64,000 bases of DNA from Massilia sp. WG5 (GTDB lineage: Bacteria > Pseudomonadota > Gammaproteobacteria > Burkholderiales > Burkholderiaceae_D): assembly GCF_001412595.2 (NCBI RefSeq), contig NZ_CP012640.2, positions 3,224,001-3,288,000 of the forward strand, read 5' to 3'. The position numbers were made by a program, and so were the translations under genes. This document shows, piece after piece, positions 46,192-56,775 of this stretch; the stretch's first letter is position 1; the number at the start of each line of letters is the position of its first letter. The notes beneath the pieces are model-generated. The model saw nothing but the letters and a program-made list of their open reading frames with translations, did not search any database and was not told the origin of the DNA.

Positions 46192-46440
46192 TCAGGAACG
46201 ATTCTTTTCGCGCGTCTCGACGTCGATCGTGGTCGTGGACTTGTCGACCACCTGCTGCGGCGGCGCCGGCGGCACATTCGCATTTGCCTGGCGCTCTTCT
46301 TCGCTGCCCTTGACGCCGTCCTTGAAGCCTTTCACGGCCTTGCCCAGGTCGGAACCCGCGTTCTTCAGCTTGCCGGTACCGAAGACCAGCACCACTACCA
46401 CCAGCACGATCAGCCAGTGCCAAATACTCAACGAACCCAT
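46192..46440 (-). CDS. tatA: Sec-independent protein translocase TatA
   Basis: This 82-residue protein begins [21 protein letters not shown] and continues with [22 protein letters not shown], the classic TatA helix-hinge-amphipathic arrangement. It forms the translocation pore. ATG 46440 has AAGGAGAAAAC upstream. About 100 bases separate it from the HIT gene; a TATACT-like -10 occurs at 46495-46490 but without a good -35. Confidence 0.96.
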   Translation of the reverse strand: MGSLSIWHWLIVLVVVVLVFGTGKLKNAGSDLGKAVKGFKDGVKGSEEERQANANVPPAPPQQVVDKSTTTIDVETREKNRS

Positions 46441-46540
46441 TGTTTTCTCCTTGCGGGCGCAAGCCCGAATTCGCGTGAAGCGTACGCGCAGTATAAGCGA
46501 TGAACAGCTGGAATGGCCTATTTCCAGCCGGAAGCTTTGA

Positions 46541-46915
46541 TCAGGTCCCCAGCCCGCGCCACGGACGTGGTCCGCCGTACACATGCAGGTGCAGGTGATA
46601 CACCTCCTGCCCGCCGTCCGGACCGGTGTTGATCAGCGTTTTATACCCGCCGCGGCGCTGGCCATCCGGTCCCTGCTTGACGGAAATACCATGTTCGGCC
46701 GCCAGCTTCGGCGCCAGGGCCAGCATCTTGCCGAGGATCGCCGCGTGCTGCTCCGTGCAGTCGGACAGCGTCGCCAGGTGCTGTTTCGGAATGATCAGCA
46801 GGTGGACCGGCGCCGCCGGGTTGATGTCCTTGAACGCGAGCAGCTCATCGTCCTCGTACACCACGCCAGCCGGGATCTGTTTGGCGGCGATCTTGCAGAA
46901 GATACAGTTGTCCAT
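46541..46915 (-). CDS. HIT family nucleotide-binding protein
   Basis: This 124-residue protein has the histidine triad HLHLHVYGG near the C-terminus and the N-terminal [13 protein letters not shown] with paired Cys. HIT hydrolases of the HinT type cleave nucleoside phosphoramidates. ATG 46915 follows GGGAGAGAAC. Its position between hisE and tatA is typical of Burkholderiales. Confidence 0.95.
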   Translation of the reverse strand: MDNCIFCKIAAKQIPAGVVYEDDELLAFKDINPAAPVHLLIIPKQHLATLSDCTEQHAAILGKMLALAPKLAAEHGISVKQGPDGQRRGGYKTLINTGPDGGQEVYHLHLHVYGGPRPWRGLGT

Positions 46916-46932
46916 GTTCTCTCCCAAAAGGG

Positions 46933-47268
46933 TTACTTGCGCGCGGCCTTTTCCTCGATGCCGGAAATGCCTTCGCGGCGCGCCAGTTCGTCCAGCACCT
47001 GCTCGGGCGTCAGGCCGAAGCGGGCCAGCAGCACGGCCGAGTGGAACCACAGGTCGGCCACTTCGTACAGCAGCTTGGACGGGTCGGCGCCGGCGCGCAC
47101 GTCCTTGGCCGCCATGACGGTCTCGGTCGCTTCTTCGCCGATCTTCTTGAGGATCGCGTCGTCGCCTTTCGCGAACAGGCGCGCGACATAGGATGTATCG
47201 GGATCGCCGCCGTTTTCCGGCTTGCGCGATTCGATTACCGCCGCCAGGCGGTTCAGGGTGGTGCTCAT
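46933..47268 (-). CDS. hisE: Phosphoribosyl-ATP pyrophosphatase
   Basis: This 111-residue MazG-like protein has [16 protein letters not shown], the metal-binding EEATE motif, and [13 protein letters not shown]. It converts PR-ATP to PR-AMP, step two of histidine synthesis. Its ATG overlaps the hisI stop (ATGA). Confidence 0.96.
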   Translation of the reverse strand: MSTTLNRLAAVIESRKPENGGDPDTSYVARLFAKGDDAILKKIGEEATETVMAAKDVRAGADPSKLLYEVADLWFHSAVLLARFGLTPEQVLDELARREGISGIEEKAARK

Positions 47269-47711
47269 TTGCTTTTCTTCGGAGTCGTCTTCGGGTTCGT
47301 ATAGATGCTGTCGGGGTCCTTCAGCACCGGCTCGGCGTCATGCCAGTCGCCGTCCCCGAACTTCTGGAAGAAGCAGGAATGGCGGCCGGTATGGCAGGCG
47401 ATCCCGCCGGCCTGCTCGACCTTCAGCAGCACCACGTCCTCGTCGCAGTCGAGGCGGATCTCCAGCACTTTCTGGACGTGGCCGGACTCTTCGCCCTTGT
47501 GCCACAGCTTCTTGCGCGAGCGGCTCCAGTACACCGCTTCGCCCAGCTCCACGGTCTTGGCCAGGGCTTCGCGGTTCATCCAGGCGAACATCAGGATGTC
47601 GCCGGTCGCCGCTTCCTGGGCGATCACCGGCACCAGGCCGTGCTCGTCCCATTGCACCTTCTTCAGCCAGGGCTGGGCGGGAATCGCGTGGTTCGTCGTC
47701 GGGGTTGCCAT
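47265..47711 (-). CDS. hisI: Phosphoribosyl-AMP cyclohydrolase
   Basis: This 148-residue protein has the family motifs [42 protein letters not shown] and [10 protein letters not shown], whose Cys residues bind zinc. It opens the adenine ring of PR-AMP. It is separate from hisE, unlike the HisIE fusion of enterics. ATG 47711 is preferred; upstream reading has no homology. Confidence 0.95.
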   Translation of the reverse strand: MATPTTNHAIPAQPWLKKVQWDEHGLVPVIAQEAATGDILMFAWMNREALAKTVELGEAVYWSRSRKKLWHKGEESGHVQKVLEIRLDCDEDVVLLKVEQAGGIACHTGRHSCFFQKFGDGDWHDAEPVLKDPDSIYTNPKTTPKKSK

Positions 47712-47737
47712 CTGTATCGTGTCCAGTTCAGTCCAGC

Positions 47738-48499
47738 TCAGTCCAATCTCATCGGGATGCCGCGTTCCTGCATGAAGCGCTTGGCCTCGCCGACCGTGTG
47801 CTGCCCGTAGTGGAAGATGCTGGCCGCCAGCACGGCATCGGCATGGCCTTCGAGGACGCCGTCGGCCAGGTCCTGCAGGCCGCCCACGCCGCCGGAGGCG
47901 ATCACGGAAATGCCGACCGCGTCCGAGACGGCGCGCGTCAGGCCCAGGTCGAAGCCGGACTTGGTGCCGTCGCGGTCCATGCTGGTCAGCAGCAGCTCGC
48001 CGGCGCCCAGGCTTTCCATTTTCCTCGCCCACTCGACGGCGTCGAGGCCGGTCGCGTTGCGGCCGCCGTGGGTGAACACTTCCCACTTGCCGGGCGCGAC
48101 CTGCTTGGCGTCGATCGCCACCACGATGCATTGCGAGCCGTGCTTCTGCGAGGCGTCGAACACCAGCTGGGGGTTGGTCACGGCGGAGGTATTCATCGAC
48201 ACCTTGTCGGCGCCGGCGTTCAGCAGGCGCCGCACGTCCTCGACCTTGCGCACGCCGCCGCCCACCGTCAGCGGGATGAAGACGGTCGAGGCGACCGCCT
48301 CGATGATCGGCAGGATCAGGTCGCGGCCATCGCTCGAGGCGGTGATGTCGAGGAAGGTGATCTCGTCGGCGCCCTGGCCGTCGTAGCGGCGTGCGATCTC
48401 GACCGGGTCGCCGGCATCGCGCAGCTCGGTGAAATTGACGCCCTTGACCACGCGGCCACCGGTGACGTCCAGGCAGGGAATGATGCGTTTTGCGAGCAT
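47738..48499 (-). CDS. hisF: Imidazole glycerol phosphate synthase, cyclase subunit
   Basis: A 253-residue TIM barrel beginning [20 protein letters not shown], with the catalytic Asp in PCLDV and the second in TSMDRDGTK. It joins HisH to form IGP and AICAR. AGG stands nine bases before ATG 48499. Confidence 0.97.
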   Translation of the reverse strand: MLAKRIIPCLDVTGGRVVKGVNFTELRDAGDPVEIARRYDGQGADEITFLDITASSDGRDLILPIIEAVASTVFIPLTVGGGVRKVEDVRRLLNAGADKVSMNTSAVTNPQLVFDASQKHGSQCIVVAIDAKQVAPGKWEVFTHGGRNATGLDAVEWARKMESLGAGELLLTSMDRDGTKSGFDLGLTRAVSDAVGISVIASGGVGGLQDLADGVLEGHADAVLAASIFHYGQHTVGEAKRFMQERGIPMRLD

Positions 48500-48503
48500 A
48501 AAG

Positions 48504-49280
48504 TTAAGCCTGTGCACCTTCGGTCAGCTGGTCGGCGCGTTCCTGCGCACTGGCCAGGTCGAGCGTGCCTTCATAGATCGAGCGGCCGCAGATCACGCCC
48601 TCGATGCCTTCGTCCTGCACCGCGCACAGGGCCTCGACGTCGGCCAGGTTGTGCAGGCCGCCGGAGGCGATGATCGGGATCTTGACGGCCTGGGCCAGGC
48701 GCACGGTCGCTTCGATGTTCACGCCGCCCATCATGCCGTCGCGGCCGATGTCGGTGTAGATGATCGATTCGACGCCGTAACCCTCGAACTTCTGGGCCAG
48801 GTCGATGACTTCGTGGCCGGACATCTTGCTCCAGCCGTCGGTCGCGACCTTGCCGTCCTTGGCGTCCAGGCCGACGATGATCGAGCCCGGGAAGGCGCCG
48901 CAGGCGTCGTGCAGGAAGCCCGGGTTCTTCACGGCGGCGGTGCCGACGATGATGTAGGTGATGCCGTCGTCCAGGTAGCGCTCGATGGTGTCGAGGTCGC
49001 GGATGCCGCCGCCGAGCTGGACCGGGATCTCGTCGAGGTCGTTTTCGGTAGCGTATTCCTGTACCACCTGCAGGATCGACTTGATGGCAGCCTCGTTCTT
49101 CGGCTTGCCGGCGAAGGCGCCGTTCAGGTCGACCAGGTGCAAGCGGCGCGCACCTTTCTTCAGCCAGTGCAGCGCCATCTCGGCGGGATCTTCGGAGAAC
49201 ACGGTGGCGAGGTCCATATCGCCCTGTTTCAGGCGAACGCAGTGACCGTCTTTCAGGTCGATGGCGGGGATCAGCAGCAT
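48504..49280 (-). CDS. hisA: ProFAR isomerase (HisA)
   Basis: This 258-residue TIM barrel starts [17 protein letters not shown], with catalytic Asp8 and a second Asp in TDIGRDGMM. It isomerises ProFAR to PRFAR. Only four bases separate its stop from hisF. Confidence 0.97.
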   Translation of the reverse strand: MLLIPAIDLKDGHCVRLKQGDMDLATVFSEDPAEMALHWLKKGARRLHLVDLNGAFAGKPKNEAAIKSILQVVQEYATENDLDEIPVQLGGGIRDLDTIERYLDDGITYIIVGTAAVKNPGFLHDACGAFPGSIIVGLDAKDGKVATDGWSKMSGHEVIDLAQKFEGYGVESIIYTDIGRDGMMGGVNIEATVRLAQAVKIPIIASGGLHNLADVEALCAVQDEGIEGVICGRSIYEGTLDLASAQERADQLTEGAQA

Positions 49281-49293
49281 GGTCGTAAAAAGG

Positions 49294-49935
49294 TTAAGGA
49301 TTCCAGTGGATGAAATTGCGATACAGGCGCAGGCCGGCGGCCGCGCTTTTCTCGGGGTGGAACTGGGTGGCGACGATATTGTCGCGCGCGACTGCGCAGC
49401 AGTAGGCGCCCCCGTAATCGGCCTCGCCGATCGTGTCTTGCGGATTCGCCGGCTGCGCGTAATAGCTGTGCACGAAGTAGAAATACGCGCCGTCCTCGAC
49501 GCCTTCCCACAAGGGGTGCGCGCGCACCTGGCGCACGCGGTTCCAGCCCATCTGCGGGACCTTGAAGCGCGAGCCGTCGGCCTGCAGCTTGCCGTCGAGC
49601 TGGAAGCGCACGACCTTGCCGGGCAACAGGCCCAGGCCGGGCGTGCCTTCGTTCTCTTCGCTGGCGTCGAACAGCATCTGCTCGCCCACGCACACGCCCA
49701 TCACCGGACGTGTCTTCATGGCGCGCAGCACCGCATCCTCGGCGCCGGATTCGCGCAGGCTGCGCATGCAATCGCGCATCGCGCCCTGCCCCGGCAGCAC
49801 GACGCGGTCGGCGGCGTCGATCACGGCGGCGTCACTGGAAACGATCACGTCGGCTTCGGGCGCGGCGGCGCGCAGCGCCTGCGCCACGGAGCGCAGGTTG
49901 CCCAGACCATCGACCACAACAATCTTGTTCGTCAT
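49294..49935 (-). CDS. hisH: Imidazole glycerol phosphate synthase, glutaminase subunit
   Basis: This 213-residue class I glutaminase has the catalytic Cys in VMGVCVGEQ, and the His/Glu pair in QFHPEKS. The more common G-x-C-L-G is G-V-C-V-G and the oxyanion strand is PGQGAM instead of PGVGA(F/M), variants seen in related betaproteobacteria by my recollection. It supplies ammonia to HisF. ATG 49935. Confidence 0.95.
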   Translation of the reverse strand: MTNKIVVVDGLGNLRSVAQALRAAAPEADVIVSSDAAVIDAADRVVLPGQGAMRDCMRSLRESGAEDAVLRAMKTRPVMGVCVGEQMLFDASEENEGTPGLGLLPGKVVRFQLDGKLQADGSRFKVPQMGWNRVRQVRAHPLWEGVEDGAYFYFVHSYYAQPANPQDTIGEADYGGAYCCAVARDNIVATQFHPEKSAAAGLRLYRNFIHWNP

Positions 49936-49940
49936 GACGG

Positions 49941-50531
49941 TTACAGGCTGCCCTTGGTCGAAGGAATCGTGCCGAGCGCGCGCTCGTCGAGCTCGGAGGC
50001 CATGCGCAGGGCGCGGCCGAAAGCCTTGAACACGGTTTCGCACTGGTGGTGGGCGTTCACACCGCGCAGGTTGTCCACGTGCAAGGTCACGCCGGCGTGG
50101 TTGACGAAACCGCGGAAGAACTCGATCGTCAGGTCGACGTCGAAGCGGCCGATGGTGGCGCGGGTGAACGGCACATGCCATTCCAGGCCCGGACGGCCGG
50201 AAAAGTCGATGACCACGCGCGACAGCGCCTCATCGAGCGGCACGTAGGCGTGGCCGTAGCGGCGGATGCCCTTCTTGTCGCCGATCGCCTTGGCGACCGC
50301 CATGCCCAGCGTGATGCCGGTGTCCTCGACGGTATGGTGGTCGTCGATGTGCAGGTCGCCGACGGCCTCGACTTCGAGGTCGATCAGGCCGTGGCGGGCG
50401 ATCTGGTCCAGCATGTGGTCCAGGAAGGGCACGCCGGTGTTGAGTTTCTGGCGGCCGGTGCCGTCGAGATTTAGCGCGACGCGGATTTGCGTTTCGCTGG
50501 TGTTGCGCGTGATTTCTGCGGTGCGGGTCAT
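49941..50531 (-). CDS. hisB: Imidazoleglycerol-phosphate dehydratase
   Basis: This 196-residue monofunctional IGPD has the double manganese-binding motifs [12 protein letters not shown] and [13 protein letters not shown]. It dehydrates IGP. The hisC stop and its ATG share a base (TAATG), indicating coupling. The histidinol-phosphatase activity fused to HisB in enterics is absent here. Confidence 0.97.
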   Translation of the reverse strand: MTRTAEITRNTSETQIRVALNLDGTGRQKLNTGVPFLDHMLDQIARHGLIDLEVEAVGDLHIDDHHTVEDTGITLGMAVAKAIGDKKGIRRYGHAYVPLDEALSRVVIDFSGRPGLEWHVPFTRATIGRFDVDLTIEFFRGFVNHAGVTLHVDNLRGVNAHHQCETVFKAFGRALRMASELDERALGTIPSTKGSL

Positions 50532-51619
50532 TACAGGGAAGCCTTCAGGGCATTCAGGAATACGGAATTTTCTTCCGGGGTGCTGACCGTCACGCGGATG
50601 CAATTGGCCAGCAATACATGCATTTTACTCAAATTCTTGATCATTACCCGTGCATCGAACAGTTTAGCGCAGGTCCGCTCGGCGTCCGGCACACGCACGG
50701 TAATGAAATTCGCGCTCGACGGGAATACCGTCACCCCCGGCAACGCGGCCAAGGCCGCCGCCAGCTCGCTGCGCGCCTCGTTCAGGCGGGCGGCCTGCTC
50801 GTTCAGCACATCGAGGTGGTCGAGGGCAAACTCGGCCGCGACCTGGGTCAGCACATTGATGTTGTAGGGCGGACGCACCTTGTCGAACTGCTGCAACAGG
50901 CTGGGCGCGGCCGCCAGGTAGCCCAGGCGGATGCCGGCCAGGCCCAGCTTCGACAGCGTGCGCATCACCATCAGGTTCGGATACTGCGGCAGGCGCTCCA
51001 TGAAGCTGACCCGGGCAAAGGGCTGGTAGGCCTCGTCGACCACGGCGATACCGTGCTCGCCCAGCGCCTCGATGATGGCGACCATGTCGTCCTCATCGTA
51101 CAGGTTGCCGGTCGGGTTGTTCGGGTAGGCCAGGAACACGACCGAGGGCTTGTGCTGTTCGATCGCCGCCAGCATCGCCGCGCGGTCGAGCGTGAAGTCG
51201 GCCTTGAGCGGCACGCCGACGAAATCCATGCCCGCGAACTGGGCCGAACGCTGGAACATCACGAAGGCCGGGACCGGCGCCAGCACGACGGCGCGTTTGT
51301 CCTGGCGCGCGGTGGCCATCGCGATGATGCTGATGATCTCGTCCGAGCCGTTGCCGAGGATGACGTCGTAGCCGGCCGGCACACCCAGATTGTCGCGGAT
51401 CTTCTGCTTGAGCGTGGCGTACGAGGGCACCGGATAGCGGTTCAGCACGGCGTCGGCCAGGCGCTGCGCGAGCTGCTGGCGCAGGTTCTCCGGCAGCTCG
51501 TAGGGGTTCTCCATGGCGTCGAGCTTGACGTAGCCGCTGGCGTCCGGGACGTTGTAGATATGGCCGGCACGGACGTCTTCGCGGATCGTGTTGGCGATGA
51601 GGGTGTCGATGTCGGTCAT
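50531..51619 (-). CDS. hisC: Histidinol-phosphate aminotransferase
   Basis: This 362-residue PLP-dependent class I/II aminotransferase has YPNNPTGN, the Asp/Tyr of VVDEAYQPF and the PLP lysine in [16 protein letters not shown]. It converts imidazole acetol phosphate to histidinol phosphate. Its ATG overlaps the upstream methyltransferase stop (ATGA). Confidence 0.97.
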   Translation of the reverse strand: MTDIDTLIANTIREDVRAGHIYNVPDASGYVKLDAMENPYELPENLRQQLAQRLADAVLNRYPVPSYATLKQKIRDNLGVPAGYDVILGNGSDEIISIIAMATARQDKRAVVLAPVPAFVMFQRSAQFAGMDFVGVPLKADFTLDRAAMLAAIEQHKPSVVFLAYPNNPTGNLYDEDDMVAIIEALGEHGIAVVDEAYQPFARVSFMERLPQYPNLMVMRTLSKLGLAGIRLGYLAAAPSLLQQFDKVRPPYNINVLTQVAAEFALDHLDVLNEQAARLNEARSELAAALAALPGVTVFPSSANFITVRVPDAERTCAKLFDARVMIKNLSKMHVLLANCIRVTVSTPEENSVFLNALKASL

Positions 51620-52449
51620 GGTGTCGCTCCTTCGGAGGTAGTAATGGAAATCTGGTCCTTCTTGCGGCTCGCCGCGGCGCGCTTCCTGGCCGGCGCCGCC
51701 GGCGCCGCCAGGCGCTGCTGGATGATCTCGCAATACGCCGGATTCAGCTCGAAGCCGACGAAATGCCTGCCCAGCCGGCGCGCCGCCAGGGCCGTGGTGC
51801 CGCTGCCCATGAAGGGGTCGAGCACCGTGCCGCCCGGCGGACACGAGGCCTTCAGCATGCGTTCGATGATCTCGAGCGGCTTCTGGGTCGGGTGGTCGAC
51901 CCGTTCGGCATGCTCGCGGTGCAGGCGCGACACGCTCCACAGGTCCTTCGGGTTGTAGCCGACCTCGAGCCATTTGGCGCCGATGAAGATCGAACGCGAG
52001 CGCGCCTTCTTGGTTGCGGCGTCGTAGGGGATGCGCACGGCGTCCAGGTCGAAATAATAGTCCTTGCGCCTGACGAAGAAGCCGATGGTGTCGTGCACCG
52101 AGCTGAAGCTGCGGGTGCTGCCGCCCATCGAGGGCACGCGGCGGTCCCAGATGATCTCGTTCATCATCGTCATGCGCTTCTTCAGCATGACGAAGATCTC
52201 GGGCGTGAAGCGCCAGGTGAGGAAGATGTACAGGCTGCCGTTGGGCTTCAGCTTGGGGACGGCGATGTCGATCCAGCGCTCGGTCCAGGCCAGGTAGTCG
52301 TCCACGCTCTGCTGGTCGGAGGCGTTGCCGTAGTCCTTGCCGAGGTTGTAGGGCGGATCGGTCAGGATCAGGTCGATGGACCCATCGGGGATGCGCGCCA
52401 TTCCGGCCAGCGCATCCTCGCAGAAGACCCGGTCGACCCAATCCATCAT
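51616..52449 (-). CDS. Orphan DNA adenine/cytosine-N4 methyltransferase (beta class) inside the his operon
   Basis: This 277-residue N6/N4 methyltransferase has catalytic motif IV DPPY at 31-34 and the SAM-binding motif [10 protein letters not shown] at 211-219. The order with motif IV first defines the beta class, like CcrM and the N4-cytosine enzymes. No restriction endonuclease lies nearby, so it is an orphan. It starts at ATG 52449 overlapping the hisD stop, and its stop overlaps the hisC start: two ATGA junctions. Recognition sequence is unknown; orphan beta-class enzymes of Ralstonia and Burkholderia methylate GTWWAC, a comparison I offer only as a hypothesis. There is a basic, Ala/Lys-rich C-terminus. 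Confidence 0.94.
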   Translation of the reverse strand: MMDWVDRVFCEDALAGMARIPDGSIDLILTDPPYNLGKDYGNASDQQSVDDYLAWTERWIDIAVPKLKPNGSLYIFLTWRFTPEIFVMLKKRMTMMNEIIWDRRVPSMGGSTRSFSSVHDTIGFFVRRKDYYFDLDAVRIPYDAATKKARSRSIFIGAKWLEVGYNPKDLWSVSRLHREHAERVDHPTQKPLEIIERMLKASCPPGGTVLDPFMGSGTTALAARRLGRHFVGFELNPAYCEIIQQRLAAPAAPARKRAAASRKKDQISITTSEGATP

Positions 52450-53804
52450 GCCGGGTCGCCGGACCGCGTCGAACCGTCCTGCCTGATCCTCAGCTCTGCA
52501 CTGCGGGCGTGCGCCTGCAGCCCTTCTCCATACGCCAGCTCGGCCGCCACCTTGCCCAGGGTCTGGGCCCCGGCTTCGGACACGAACAGCACCGACGAAC
52601 GTTTCTGGAAATCGTACACGCCCAGCGGCGACGAGAAGCGCGCCGTGCGCGAGGTCGGCAGCACGTGGTTCGGGCCGCAGCAGTAATCGCCCAGCGACTC
52701 CGAGGAGAAGCGGCCCAGGAACATCGCGCCCGCATGGCGGATCTGGTCGGCCCACTGCTGCGGTTCGAGCGCCGAGATCTCGAGGTGCTCGGCGGCGATG
52801 TCGTTGGCGATCGCGCAGGCTTCCGCCATGTCGCGCACCTTGATCAGGGCGCCGCGGTCGCTCAGCGAGGTCGTGATCGTGTCCTTGCGCGGCATGCTCG
52901 GCAGCAGCTTGTGGATGCTGGCTTCGACTTGCGCGATATAGCCGGCGTCCGGACACAGCAGGATGGCCTGGGCCAGCTCGTCGTGTTCGGCCTGCGAGAA
53001 CAGGTCCATCGCGACCCAGTCCGGATCGGTCGTGCCGTCGCACAGCACCAGGATCTCCGACGGGCCGGCGATCATGTCGATGCCGACCGTGCCGAACACG
53101 CGGCGCTTGGCGCTGGCGACGTAGGCGTTGCCGGGGCCGACGATCTTGTCGACTGCCGGGATGGTCTCGGTGCCGTAGGCCAGCGCGCCGACAGCCTGGG
53201 CGCCGCCGATGGTGATTACGCGGGTCACGCCGGCGATCGCGGCGGCGGCCAGGACCATCTGGTTCCTGACGCCGTCCGGGGTCGGCACCACCATCACGAT
53301 TTCCTTGACGCCCGCGACCTGGGCGGGAATCGCGTTCATCAGCACCGACGAAGGATAGGCCGCCTTGCCGCCCGGGACGTAGATGCCGACACGGTCCAGC
53401 GGGGTCACGCGCTGGCCCAGCACGGTGCCGTCGGCTTCGGTATACGTAAAACCGTTCAGTTCCTGCTTCTGGCGCTCGTGGAAGACGCGAATCCGCTCGG
53501 CGGCCGTCTGCAGCGCCGCGCGCTGGGCCTGCGGCAGCGCGTCGAGCGCGGCCTGCAATTCTTCCTGCTTCAGGTCGAAGGCGGCCATGCTGGCGGCGCC
53601 GCCGGGGATCCGGTCGAATTTGTTGGTGTACTCGAGCACGGCCGCATCGCCGCGCGCCTTGACGTCGGCCAGGATCTTCGCCACGGCGGACTCGATGGCG
53701 TCATCGGTCTCGGCCTCGAAGGCCAGCAGTTTCGTCAGCTGCCGCTTGAAATCGGGAGCGGTGGAATCGAGCTTGTTGACCCTGACTTGGACTTGTACGT
53801 TCAT
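52446..53804 (-). CDS. hisD: Histidinol dehydrogenase
   Basis: This 452-residue protein has the family signature [18 protein letters not shown], the [13 protein letters not shown] zinc-site region and [12 protein letters not shown]. It oxidises histidinol to histidine in two steps with NAD. Its stop overlaps the methyltransferase start; it follows hisG after four bases. Confidence 0.97.
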   Translation of the reverse strand: MNVQVQVRVNKLDSTAPDFKRQLTKLLAFEAETDDAIESAVAKILADVKARGDAAVLEYTNKFDRIPGGAASMAAFDLKQEELQAALDALPQAQRAALQTAAERIRVFHERQKQELNGFTYTEADGTVLGQRVTPLDRVGIYVPGGKAAYPSSVLMNAIPAQVAGVKEIVMVVPTPDGVRNQMVLAAAAIAGVTRVITIGGAQAVGALAYGTETIPAVDKIVGPGNAYVASAKRRVFGTVGIDMIAGPSEILVLCDGTTDPDWVAMDLFSQAEHDELAQAILLCPDAGYIAQVEASIHKLLPSMPRKDTITTSLSDRGALIKVRDMAEACAIANDIAAEHLEISALEPQQWADQIRHAGAMFLGRFSSESLGDYCCGPNHVLPTSRTARFSSPLGVYDFQKRSSVLFVSEAGAQTLGKVAAELAYGEGLQAHARSAELRIRQDGSTRSGDPA

Positions 53805-53807
53805 TAC

Positions 53808-54479
53808 TCAGCCTTGCTGTTTCGAGGCGCGTTCGAAGGCCTCGATGATGGGTTGCAGGCGCTCGCGCTTGAGCTTGAGCGCGGCCTGGTTGACCACCAG
53901 GCGCGACGAGATTTCCATGATCTTCTCGACCTCGACCAGGTTGTTGGCGCGCAGCGTGCCGCCGGTCGAGACCACGTCGACGATGGCGTCGGACAGGCCG
54001 ACCAGCGGCGCCAGTTCCATCGAGCCGTACAGTTTGATCAGGTCGACGTGCACGCCCTTCTTGGCGAAGTGCTCGCGCGCGGTTTCCACGAACTTGGTCG
54101 CCACGCGCAGGCGCGCACCCTGGCGCACCGCGTTCTCGTAGTCGAAGCCGGCGTTCACCGCCACCGACATGCGGCAGCAGGCGATGCGCAGGTCGACCGG
54201 CTGGTACAGGCCCTCGCCGCCATGCTCGAGCAGCACGTCCTTGCCGGCCACGCCGAAGTCGGCGGCGCCGTACTGGACATAGGTCGGCACGTCGGTGGCG
54301 CGCACGATCAGCACGCGCACGCCGGGGTCGTTGGTGGCCAGGATCAGCTTGCGCGAGGTTTCCGGGTTTTCCAGCACCTCGATGCCGGCCGCGGCCAGCA
54401 GCGGCAGCGTGTCTTCGAAGATGCGGCCCTTCGAGAGGGCGAGGATCAGCTGTTTGCCGTCCTGGGGTGATTTGGTCAT
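53808..54479 (-). CDS. hisG: ATP phosphoribosyltransferase, short form (HisG-S)
   Basis: This 223-residue protein is the short HisG, lacking the C-terminal regulatory domain; it begins with [18 protein letters not shown] and carries the phosphate-binding [13 protein letters not shown]. Short HisG needs the HisZ regulatory subunit, which is not in this window. It starts one base after murA's stop on the transcript. It catalyses the first step of histidine synthesis. Confidence 0.96.
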   Translation of the reverse strand: MTKSPQDGKQLILALSKGRIFEDTLPLLAAAGIEVLENPETSRKLILATNDPGVRVLIVRATDVPTYVQYGAADFGVAGKDVLLEHGGEGLYQPVDLRIACCRMSVAVNAGFDYENAVRQGARLRVATKFVETAREHFAKKGVHVDLIKLYGSMELAPLVGLSDAIVDVVSTGGTLRANNLVEVEKIMEISSRLVVNQAALKLKRERLQPIIEAFERASKQQG

Positions 54480-54480
54480 G

Positions 54481-55743
54481 TTATTTGATACGAACGATGT
54501 CGGCGCCTACCGCCGACAGCTTGGCTTCCATGCGGTCGTAACCGCGATCCAGGTGATAAATCCGGTCGACGATGGTGGTGCCCTCGGCGGCCAGGCCGGC
54601 GATCACCAGCGAGGCCGAAGCGCGCAGGTCGGTCGCCATCACCGGCGCGCCGACCAGGCGTTCGACGCCGCGCATGAAGGCGGTGTTGCCCTCGGTCGAA
54701 ATCTGGGCGCCCAGGCGGTTCATCTCCTGCACGTGCATGAAGCGGTTCTCGAAAATGGTCTCGGTCACGCGGCTCGGGCCGTCGGCGATGGTGTTCACGG
54801 CCATGAACTGGGCCTGCATGTCGGTCGGGAAGCCGGGGTATTCCGTGGTGCGGAAGGACACCGGGCGCGGGCGGCCGTCCATGCGCGCGCGGATGGCATT
54901 GCCTTCCACGTCGAGCTGCACGCCCATCTCGCGCAGCTTGTCGATCGCGACGTCGAAGATGTCGGTGCGGGTGTTGGTGATGCGGATGTCGCCGCCGGTC
55001 GCCGCCACCGCGCACAGGAAAGTCGCGGCCTCGATGCGGTCCGAGATCACGGCGTGCCTGGTGCCGTGCAGCGCGTCGACGCCCTGGATCACCAGGCGGT
55101 CGGTGCCGATGCCTTCGATCTTCGCGCCCATCGCCACCAGCATGTTGGCGAGGTCGGTCACTTCCGGCTCGCGCGCGGCGTTTTCCAGCACGGTCTCGCC
55201 TTCGGCCAGCACCGCGGCCATCAGGAGGTTCTCGGTGCCGGTCACGGTGATCATGTCGGTGAGGATGCGCGCGCCCTTCAGCTTCGGGCATTTGGCGTGG
55301 ATGTAGCCGCCCTCGATCGTGATCTCGGCGCCCATCGCGCGCAGGCCCTTGATGTGCTGGTCGACCGGACGCGAACCGATCGCGCAGCCGCCCGGCAGCG
55401 AGACCTTGGCTTCGCCGAAGCGCGCCAGCATCGGGCCCAGCACCAGGATCGAGGCGCGCATGGTCTTCACCAGTTCGTATGGCGCTTCCAGGCTGGTGAT
55501 ATTGGCGCCGTTCAGGGTGACGTTCTCGCTGTCGTTCCCTTCGCCCTGGGTCACTTTCAGGCCGGTCTGCGCCAGCAGCTTGAGCATGGTGCGCACGTCG
55601 TGCAGGCGCGGCACGTTCGACAGTTCGAGGTCGCCCGAGGTGAGCAGGCCGGCGCACAGGATGGGCAGCGCGGCGTTCTTGGCGCCCGAGATGACGATCT
55701 CGCCGTTCAGGCGCTTGCCGCCGGTGATCTGGAGCTTGTCCAT
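54481..55743 (-). CDS. murA: UDP-N-acetylglucosamine 1-carboxyvinyltransferase
   Basis: This 420-residue EPSP-synthase-like enzyme has KNAALPIL (catalytic Lys) and the fosfomycin-target Cys in [15 protein letters not shown]. It adds enolpyruvate to UDP-GlcNAc, the first committed step of peptidoglycan synthesis, in the cytosol. It is in the same run as bolA (three bases upstream) and hisG. Confidence 0.97.
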   Translation of the reverse strand: MDKLQITGGKRLNGEIVISGAKNAALPILCAGLLTSGDLELSNVPRLHDVRTMLKLLAQTGLKVTQGEGNDSENVTLNGANITSLEAPYELVKTMRASILVLGPMLARFGEAKVSLPGGCAIGSRPVDQHIKGLRAMGAEITIEGGYIHAKCPKLKGARILTDMITVTGTENLLMAAVLAEGETVLENAAREPEVTDLANMLVAMGAKIEGIGTDRLVIQGVDALHGTRHAVISDRIEAATFLCAVAATGGDIRITNTRTDIFDVAIDKLREMGVQLDVEGNAIRARMDGRPRPVSFRTTEYPGFPTDMQAQFMAVNTIADGPSRVTETIFENRFMHVQEMNRLGAQISTEGNTAFMRGVERLVGAPVMATDLRASASLVIAGLAAEGTTIVDRIYHLDRGYDRMEAKLSAVGADIVRIK

Positions 55744-55746
55744 TGA

Positions 55747-55983
55747 TTATCCTTGGTACTCGTCGGGGGTCAGGGTCTTCATCGACAGCGCGTGGATTTC
55801 CTCGCGCATGCGGTCGCCGAGCGCGGCGTAGACGATCTGGTGGCGCTGGATGCGGCTCTTGCCGGCAAACGCAGGCGAGACGATGACGGCGCTGAAGTGC
55901 TGGCCATCGCCCTCGACTTCGAGGTGGGTGGTTTCCAGGCCGGCCTGGAGATAACCGTGGATGAGTTCAGGAGTGGTAGCCAT
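55747..55983 (-). CDS. BolA/IbaG family protein
   Basis: This 78-residue protein has the BolA fold signature FAGKSRIQRHQIVYAALGDRM. YrbA/IbaG-type proteins pair with monothiol glutaredoxins and Fe-S clusters; its place next to murA and mla is the known ibaG context. ATG 55983. Confidence 0.93.
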   Translation of the reverse strand: MATTPELIHGYLQAGLETTHLEVEGDGQHFSAVIVSPAFAGKSRIQRHQIVYAALGDRMREEIHALSMKTLTPDEYQG

Positions 55984-56007
55984 GATGCGTAATAAATTGG
56001 ATAAGGC

Positions 56008-56775
56008 TTAGTGACGCAGCTTGTAGCCGCGGCGAAGCAAATTGATGGCGACGCCGGCCAGCACCACGAAGAACACGGCGACGATGGCCAGGCTGGTCCA
56101 GGGCGAGACGTCCGACTTGCCGAAGAAACCGAAACGGAACCCGTCAATCATATAAAAGAACGGGTTGAAATGCGAGACCGCCAGCCAGAATGGGGGTAGT
56201 TTCTTGATCGAATAGAACACGCCGGCCAAAAACGTTGCAGGCATGATCAAAAAGTTCTGGAACGCGGCCAGCTGGTCGAACTTCTCGGCCCAGATGCCGG
56301 CGATCACGCCCATGGTGCCGAGGATCGCCGCACCGAGCAGGGCGAACACGATGATCCACAGCGGGAAAGTGAAGGACAGGTGGGCGAACCAGGCGGTGAT
56401 GATGAACACGCCCAGGCCGACCGACAGCCCGCGCACCACGGAGGCGGTCACGTAGGCCGACAGGATCTCCCAGTGCGACAGCGGCGGCAGCAGGATGAAC
56501 ACCAGGTTGCCGGTGATTTTCGACTGGATCAGCGAGGACGACGAGTTGGCGAAGGCGTTCTGCAGCACGCTCATCATCACCAGGCCCGGGATCAGGAAGG
56601 CGGTGTAGTCGACGCCTTCGAGCATCTGCACGCGGCCTTCCAGCACGTGGCCGAAGATCAGCAGGTACAGCATCGAGGTGACGATAGGCGCGGCGATGGT
56701 CTGGGTCGCGACCTTCCAGAAGCGCAGGATCTCTTTGTAGAACAGGGTGCGGAAACCCACGGAGAACACATTCAT
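56008..56775 (-). CDS. ABC-2 type exporter permease
   Basis: This 255-residue protein has six membrane helices and the ABC-2 pattern YKEILRFWKVATQTIAAPIV and FLAGVFYSIKKLPPFW. It pairs with the ATPase gene upstream, whose stop overlaps its ATG (ATGA). Similar YadG/YadH-type exporters are of unknown substrate. Located between bolA and mlaB. Confidence 0.92.
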   Translation of the reverse strand: MNVFSVGFRTLFYKEILRFWKVATQTIAAPIVTSMLYLLIFGHVLEGRVQMLEGVDYTAFLIPGLVMMSVLQNAFANSSSSLIQSKITGNLVFILLPPLSHWEILSAYVTASVVRGLSVGLGVFIITAWFAHLSFTFPLWIIVFALLGAAILGTMGVIAGIWAEKFDQLAAFQNFLIMPATFLAGVFYSIKKLPPFWLAVSHFNPFFYMIDGFRFGFFGKSDVSPWTSLAIVAVFFVVLAGVAINLLRRGYKLRH

